The position numbers and the translations under genes were made by a program. A DNA stretch of 10,286 nt from JBDTMT01 sp039934135. Lineage in GTDB: Bacteria; Desulfobacterota; Binatia; HRBIN30; CADEER01. The stretch covers positions 1 through 10,286 of the forward strand of contig JBDTMT010000185.1 in NCBI GenBank assembly GCA_039934135.1. The letters are read 5' to 3'. Within the stretch, counting starts at the first letter, position 1, and every line of letters starts with the position of its first letter. Under the pieces are notes generated by a model. That model was not told where the DNA came from, did not search any database, and was given only the letters and a program-made list of their open reading frames with translations. Of the stretch, positions 6,322 through 10,286 are shown piece by piece.

Positions 6322-6568
6322 GGGGTTGGGGGCTGGGCGGAAAGGGTTGGAGGTTAGGGGTTGGAGGTTGGGGGTTGGGGGTTGGGGCGGAGAAAAAAGG
6401 ATGGATCGTCGGGACAGCGATCATCGACCCTGAGCGACGCTTGGCACTCCGAGGTGACGCCGCCTACTGGTCTCCAACTGACATCCTCGTCTCCGCCCCA
6501 ACCCCGAACCCCTAACCCCCCAACACCGGTCTCTTCTGCTCCCCAACCCCTAACCCCGAACCCCAATC
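6322..6568. repeat. Inverted pair of 7-bp-period G-rich arrays around a 96-bp core
   Basis: The left array (6322-6387) is built of GGGTTGG/AGGTTGG-like 7-bp units. The right array (6496-6568) has CCCCAAC, CCCGAAC and CCCTAAC units, split by a short insert near 6528-6539. The inner ends pair exactly: GGGGCGGAGA (6384-6393) with TCTCCGCCCC (6490-6499). The pairing then resumes as AGGATG (6398-6403) with CATCCT (6482-6487). The remaining core shows no gene I can support. The plus strand of the left arm has repeated G4-5 runs separated by TT and could form a G-quadruplex. The element fills the gap between the HtrA-like stop and the prenyltransferase promoter. Confidence 0.8.
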
Positions 6569-6569
6569 C

Positions 6570-7595
6570 TCATTGCGCCACAGGCACGACGTCGATGCGC
6601 AACTTCTCCGTCCGCCGCAGCACGGTGAGTGAGGCCGGCACGCCGACGGCGTCCTCGGTCAGTTGCCGGTGCAGATCGTCGATCGCGGCGATCGGCCGGT
6701 CGTCGTAGGCGACGATGATGTCGTGCCGCTCCAGGCCGGCGCGCTTGGCGGGGCTGTCCTTCTCGATCGAGGCCACCAGGACGCCGCTCTCCACCGGCAG
6801 CTGATGAAAGCGTACGACGCGGCGCGACAGCGGCGTGTTCTGGCCGGCGACGCCGATGACGCTGCGGCGGATGACGCCGTCGCGGATCAGCCGGCTGGCG
6901 ACATATTCGGCGGTGCGCGCCGCGATGGCGAAGCACAGGCCCTGCGCCGGGCGGATGATCGCCGTGTTGACGCCGATCACGGTGCCGCGCGAGTCGACCA
7001 GCGGACCGCCCGAGTTGCCCGGGTTGAGCGCCGCGTCGGTCTGAATGACGTCGTCGATCAGGCGGCCCGACGCACCGCGCAGCGAACGGCCGAGAGCGCT
7101 GACGACGCCGGCGGTGACCGTGCACTGGAAGCCGTACGGATTGCCGATGGCGATGGCCAGCTGGCCGACGCGGATGGCGGTGTCCGTAGCGAGCCGCACC
7201 GGCGACAAGCCGCCGCCGTGCACGCGCACCACCGCCAGGTCGCTGTCCGGATCGTCGCCGATCAACACCGCCGACAGCTGCCGGCCGTCGGCCAGCGCGA
7301 CGCGGATCGACTCGGCGCCGTGCACAACGTGGCTGTTGGTGACGATGAAGCCGTCCGGCGTCAGCACGAAGCCCGAGCCGCTGCCACCCGCCTCCTTACC
7401 GCGCTGCCGATGCGCCGCGTGCCGCACTTCGATGTTCACCACCGAGGGACTGACCGCCTCGGCCGCCGCCGTCACGGCTTGCGAGTAGGCATCGAGCAGG
7501 GCGCCGTCGTCAGCCGGCGGCGCCAGCTCGGCGCCTGTGTTCAGATCGCCCCCGCCGGCGGGGGCATCGACGAAGGTCCACTGCGTTTCCATCAT
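6570..7595 (-). CDS. HtrA/DegP-like S1C serine protease with one PDZ domain, no signal peptide
   Basis: The 341-residue protein has a trypsin-like domain (about 45-240) with the full triad: H89 in V-T-N-S-H-V-V, D119 in D-P-D-S-D-L-A-V-V, and S195 in N-P-G-N-S-G-G-P-L. A PDZ domain follows (about 245-335; G-V-L-V-A-S-I, S-P-A-K-R-A-G-L). HtrA proteases degrade or refold damaged proteins, the PDZ domain sensing exposed C-termini (family knowledge). Periplasmic DegP/DegS have a signal peptide or anchor. Here the first 30 residues are polar and acidic, so a cytoplasmic location is inferred; signal-less members of this family exist. Two ATGs occur in tandem; AGAAG on the minus strand is 4 nt from the first and 7 nt from the second. 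It lies 23 bp behind the thioredoxin-domain gene and is probably co-transcribed with it. Confidence 0.93.
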   Translation of the reverse strand: MMETQWTFVDAPAGGGDLNTGAELAPPADDGALLDAYSQAVTAAAEAVSPSVVNIEVRHAAHRQRGKEAGGSGSGFVLTPDGFIVTNSHVVHGAESIRVALADGRQLSAVLIGDDPDSDLAVVRVHGGGLSPVRLATDTAIRVGQLAIAIGNPYGFQCTVTAGVVSALGRSLRGASGRLIDDVIQTDAALNPGNSGGPLVDSRGTVIGVNTAIIRPAQGLCFAIAARTAEYVASRLIRDGVIRRSVIGVAGQNTPLSRRVVRFHQLPVESGVLVASIEKDSPAKRAGLERHDIIVAYDDRPIAAIDDLHRQLTEDAVGVPASLTVLRRTEKLRIDVVPVAQ

Positions 7596-7618
7596 CCAAC
7601 TTCTTTCGGAGCGCTGAT

Positions 7619-9925
7619 CTAATCATCGCCAGACGGCGGCGCAGGTGGGATTGACAGCGTCGGCTGCAGCGTCGGCTGCAGCGCCGGGTGCGCCGCGAGC
7701 TGGCGCGCGAAGACGGCGGGATCGGCCGTCGGCAGCGCGCAGACGTTCCGCTCGCAGACGTAGGCCGTCGGTCGGCCGCCCGCCGCTGTCTTGTCCGCCG
7801 CCAGCGGCGTCAGGCCGGCCAGCGTCTCGCGCCCGGCCTCGCTGGTGACGATCAGCACGCTGTTGGGCAGCCAGGTACGGCGCAGCAGCGCCAGGAACGG
7901 CTCGGCCTCGGCGCGGTCGTGCGGGGTGACGATGACGATCTGCTTGGCGCGGTCGAGCGACCAGTCGAGCGCCGCCAGCATCGCCGGCAACGCGGTCGGC
8001 TCCTGGCGCAATGCCGCCGCGTAGGACTGCAGCAGCGCCGCGGCGCGGACGCGGTAGCGGTCGTCGCCGGTCAGCGCCGCCAGGCGCAGCAGGTTGAGCG
8101 CTGCCACCGAGTTGCCGGTCGGCTCGGCGCCGTCGTAGGCCGGCTTGGCACGCACCAGCAGCGCTTCACTGTCGTCGGCGGTGAGGAAATAGCCGCCGCG
8201 CGGATCAGCGTAGTGAGCATCCAACACCGCCTGCAGGGCCAGCGCCTCGCGCAGCCACTCGGCATCGCCGCCGGCCTCGACGAGGTCGAGCAGGCCGGCG
8301 ACGACGAAGGCGTAGTCGTCGAGCACCGCGGTGCCGCTGGCGGCGCCGTCGAGGCTGCTGCGCGGCAGACGGCCGGCGCTGCGCCGATCGAGCACGGCGC
8401 GCGCCGTGCGCGCCGCCGACGCGGTGTACGCGGCGTCGCCGAATACCAGGCCGGCGCGCGCCAGGGCGCCGATCGCCAGGCCATTCCAGGCGCTGAGCAC
8501 CTTGTGATCGGTGAGCGGCGGCGGGCGCTGCGCGCGCACCTCGCGCAAGCGTTCGCGCGCCGCGCCGAGAGAGGCGCGCGCATCGTCCGGCGACAGCGCC
8601 AGCTGCTGGGCTACCGCAGCGAGCGGTTCGGCGACGAACAGCACGTTGCGGCCGTTGAAGTTGCCGCTCGCCGTGACGCCGTAATGCTGCTTCACCAACG
8701 CCCGCTGCGCCTCGGGCAACGCGGCATCGATCTCAGCTGCCGTCCAGACGAAGTAGCGCCCTTCGCCACCGCCGCTGTCGGCATCGCTGGCGGTGTAGAA
8801 GCCGCCGTCTGGCGCGCGCATCTCGCGCTCCAGATACGCCAGCGTCTGGCGCGCCACGCGCGCGTCGTCGGCATCGCCGCCGGCCTGCAGACCGTCGAGG
8901 TAGGCGCGCGCCAGCTGCGCGTTGTCGGCCAACATCTTCTCGAAATGCGGCACGCGCCAGCCCGCATCGGTGGCGTAGCGGTGAAAACCGCCGCCGACCT
9001 GATCGTTGATGCCGCCCGCCGCCATGGCTGCCAGCGTCCGCCGCGCCATGCGACCGGAGTCGGCGTCGCCGCTACGCCGCTGCGCGCGCCACAGCGCGTC
9101 GAGCACGGCTGGGCGCGGGAATTTCGGGGCGCCGCCGAAGCCGCCGTTGGCGGCGTCGAACTGCTCGCGCCAGCTGGCGACAGCACGATCCGGCAGCACC
9201 GCGTCGACCGTGCCTTCCCCGGCCGGTGGCGCCAGCGACGTCGCCAGGCGCGCGGTGAGGTTGGCGGCAGCCTTGGTCATGTCGGCTGGGCGTTGGCGCG
9301 CGACGCGGTCGAGCGTCGTCAGCAGGGTGAGAAATCCGCTGCTCACGCCGCGCATGCCGTCGCGCGGCGGGAAATAGGTGCCGCCGTAGAACGGCTGCCG
9401 GTCGGCGGTGAGCCACACGGTCATCGGCCAGCCGCCGCGGCCGGTCAGGTGTTCGACCGCCGCCATGTAAACCGCGTCGACGTCGGGACGTCGCTCGCGA
9501 TCGACCTTGATCGCGACATAGTGGCGGTTGAGGAACTCGGCGATCTCCTCGTCCTCGAACGACTCCTCCTCCATCACGTGGCACCAGTGGCAGGTGGAGT
9601 AGCCGACGCTGAGCAGTACCAACTTGCCCTCGGCGCGGGCGCGCGCGAAGGCCTCGTCGCCCCACGGGTACCAGTCGACCGGATTGTGCGCGTGCTGGCG
9701 CAGATACGGACTCGGCTCGAGGATCAGCCGGTTGGTGAACAGCGGCGCACCGCTGGCATCGCGGTGCCGCGTGCGCGTCGCCTCGCCGCGCCCCGCTTCA
9801 GCGGCCGTCGCCGCGGTGAGCTGCTCGACCAGCCGCGGCGCCCGCGGCGGCGCGCCAGGGAGATCCGCGGCGACCGCGTGCACCGCGAACACTGACATCA
9901 ACAAAGCGAGGGCGACGCGCATCAT
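7619..9925 (-). CDS. Secreted thioredoxin-domain protein, DUF255 / YyaL-SPATA20-like (COG1331)
   Basis: The 768-residue protein begins with a signal peptide (R3, hydrophobic 4-19, likely cleavage after V-A-A at 20). The DUF255 thioredoxin-like domain follows: N-P-V-D-W-Y-P-W (81-88), the C-x-x-C in S-T-C-H-W-C-H-V-M (C112, C115), and the cis-proline loop G-G-W-P-M (164-168, P167). The long remainder is the helical region like six-hairpin glycosidases, with G-G-F-G-G-A-P-K-F-P-R (261-271) and P-H-F-E-K-M-L (326-332). The family's activity is poorly defined; a thiol-redox or sugar-related role is proposed. Most members I know of lack a signal peptide, so export is notable. The frame is open back to 10132, but that part overlaps the divergent small-thioredoxin gene, and the ATG at 9925 starts the signal peptide. 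A second ATG is at 9922. It forms an operon with the downstream protease. Confidence 0.93.
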   Translation of the reverse strand: MMRVALALLMSVFAVHAVAADLPGAPPRAPRLVEQLTAATAAEAGRGEATRTRHRDASGAPLFTNRLILEPSPYLRQHAHNPVDWYPWGDEAFARARAEGKLVLLSVGYSTCHWCHVMEEESFEDEEIAEFLNRHYVAIKVDRERRPDVDAVYMAAVEHLTGRGGWPMTVWLTADRQPFYGGTYFPPRDGMRGVSSGFLTLLTTLDRVARQRPADMTKAAANLTARLATSLAPPAGEGTVDAVLPDRAVASWREQFDAANGGFGGAPKFPRPAVLDALWRAQRRSGDADSGRMARRTLAAMAAGGINDQVGGGFHRYATDAGWRVPHFEKMLADNAQLARAYLDGLQAGGDADDARVARQTLAYLEREMRAPDGGFYTASDADSGGGEGRYFVWTAAEIDAALPEAQRALVKQHYGVTASGNFNGRNVLFVAEPLAAVAQQLALSPDDARASLGAARERLREVRAQRPPPLTDHKVLSAWNGLAIGALARAGLVFGDAAYTASAARTARAVLDRRSAGRLPRSSLDGAASGTAVLDDYAFVVAGLLDLVEAGGDAEWLREALALQAVLDAHYADPRGGYFLTADDSEALLVRAKPAYDGAEPTGNSVAALNLLRLAALTGDDRYRVRAAALLQSYAAALRQEPTALPAMLAALDWSLDRAKQIVIVTPHDRAEAEPFLALLRRTWLPNSVLIVTSEAGRETLAGLTPLAADKTAAGGRPTAYVCERNVCALPTADPAVFARQLAAHPALQPTLQPTLSIPPAPPSGDD
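7656..7679 (-). repeat. Two tandem 12-bp copies near the DUF255 gene's 3' end
   Basis: AGCGTCGGCTGC occurs twice in direct succession (7656-7667, 7668-7679). On the coding strand it duplicates the tetrapeptide of L-Q-P-T-L-Q-P-T-L in the variable C-terminal tail, in frame. It is probably a small slippage duplication. Confidence 0.6.
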
Positions 9926-9931
9926 CCCACG

Positions 9932-9961
9932 TTGCCGGGCCGTTCGGCCCCGCGCTACACT
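9932..9961 (+). promoter_or_regulatory. Possible promoter giving a leaderless mRNA for the small thioredoxin-like gene
   Basis: TTGCCG (9932-9937) and TACACT (9956-9961) are separated by 18 nt, and the -10 box ends 7 nt before the ATG at 9969. No Shine-Dalgarno site is present in this 43-bp divergent gap. A small stem-loop GGGCC-GTTC-GGCCC (9937-9950) overlaps the spacer and could bind a regulator, but it may equally be chance. Confidence 0.35.
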
Positions 9962-9968
9962 TCGCCGC

Positions 9969-10238
9969 ATGCACATCACGATGGTGAAGAAGGAACTGCG
10001 CGACGGCCGGCCCTGCCGCAAGTGCGAACAGGCGATGGACCAGCTGATGGGTCGCGGCCTGTGGGAGCGCATCAACGAGGTCCTCATCGCCAAGGAAGGC
10101 GACTCGTCGAGCCCCGGCGTCGCCCTCGCCACCGCCCACGGCGTCGATGTCGCCCCGTTCTTCGTCGTCCGCGACGACGTCGGCGAGCAGGTCTACACGA
10201 GCGTCATGCAGCTGATCAAAGATCGTCTGTCGGCCTGA
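9969..10238 (+). CDS. Small thioredoxin/glutaredoxin-like protein with CxxC
   Basis: The 89-residue protein has the layout of a minimal thioredoxin fold. A first strand (I-T-M-V-K-K) leads to C16-R-K-C19 at the start of a helix. V61-A-P63-F-F-V-V then provides the cis-proline loop that faces the active site in this fold. It has no signal peptide and should be cytoplasmic. I recall similar short proteins in other proteobacteria but no named function. Partners could be a reductase or a redox-sensitive enzyme (inference). The frame is open far upstream, but that part is antisense to the DUF255 gene. The ATG at 9969 gives the compact fold and sits behind a plausible promoter. It is divergent from the secreted DUF255 thioredoxin-domain gene, which makes a shared thiol-redox role possible. 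Confidence 0.8.
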   Translation: MHITMVKKELRDGRPCRKCEQAMDQLMGRGLWERINEVLIAKEGDSSSPGVALATAHGVDVAPFFVVRDDVGEQVYTSVMQLIKDRLSA

Positions 10239-10243
10239 GAGTC

Positions 10244-10286
10244 AGGGGTTGGGGGTTACGGGGTTGGGGGTTGGGGGTTGGGGGTT
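10244..10286 (+). repeat. 7-bp-period G-rich tandem array at the window edge
   Basis: Units of GGGGTTG/GGGGTTA run from 6 bp after the small thioredoxin-like stop to the window end, with an extra base near 10260. Four successive G4-5 runs separated by TT (10260-10284) match a strong G-quadruplex pattern on the coding strand. The unit is the same as in the 6322-6568 element. The array continues past the window, so whether it has an inverted partner is unknown. Confidence 0.8.

Noticed and set aside
6354..6566. 70-codon minus-strand frame through the 7-bp array element
   Set aside because: Both ends are translated repeat units (G/W- and P/N-rich) and the core has no supporting ribosome site.
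6663..7622. Plus-strand frame of 319 codons opposite the HtrA-like gene
   Set aside because: It is antisense to a gene with an intact catalytic triad, and its composition is typical of a shadow frame.
7688..9895. Very long plus-strand open frame (735 codons) opposite the DUF255 gene
   Set aside because: It is the antisense of a gene with clear family motifs. The product is arginine/alanine/glutamine-rich with no recognisable domain, as expected from the mirror frame in GC-rich DNA.
9926..10132. N-terminal extension of the DUF255 protein
   Set aside because: It overlaps the divergent thioredoxin-like gene, is basic and non-conserved in look, and precedes a good signal peptide at 9925.

Overview
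The window is GC-rich DNA, densely coded in most places, with Shine-Dalgarno-like sites upstream of some genes. The encoded proteins include an E. coli-type biosynthetic threonine dehydratase with two ACT-like domains, a CLC antiporter, an HtrA-type protease and Sec-secreted proteins. This suggests a GC-rich proteobacterium, most likely gamma- or betaproteobacterial. No rRNA or other marker gene is present to fix the lineage, so this is an inference from protein resemblance. I see no tRNA, rRNA, transposase, phage gene or CRISPR array.

Layout from left to right. A small secreted cysteine-containing protein of unknown function (minus strand, 13-402) is divergent from ilvA (550-2073). A 743-bp gene-free stretch (2074-2816) follows, packed with repeats: a perfect 19-bp inverted repeat, a roughly 120-bp-arm imperfect inverted repeat, and an 8-bp-period tandem array. 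Next come a secreted LolA-like 'outer membrane lipoprotein-sorting' protein (2817-3593) and a CLC-type H+/Cl- exchanger (3817-5106), separated by an element whose two 8-bp-period arrays face each other. A second element of the same kind lies between clc and the convergent UbiA/MenA-like prenyltransferase (5260-6285, minus). Upstream of that gene is a larger element with 7-bp G-rich arrays (6322-6568). It is followed by a two-gene minus-strand unit: an HtrA-like serine protease without a signal peptide (6570-7595) and, 23 bp upstream of it, a secreted thioredoxin-domain DUF255/YyaL-SPATA20-like protein (7619-9925). A small CxxC thioredoxin/glutaredoxin-like protein (9969-10238) is divergent from the latter. 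The window ends in another G-rich 7-bp array.

Functionally this looks like a set of housekeeping and envelope genes: isoleucine synthesis, ion exchange, isoprenoid quinone or lipid synthesis, protein quality control and thiol redox. It is not a single accessory system. The redox/protease cluster at the right is the only group whose genes plausibly work together. The unusual content is intergenic. Several gaps carry short-period tandem arrays (8-bp or 7-bp unit), in three cases arranged as inverted pairs around a unique core. One gap carries a long structured inverted repeat with a compensatory base change. These non-coding elements are the strongest candidates for something undescribed.
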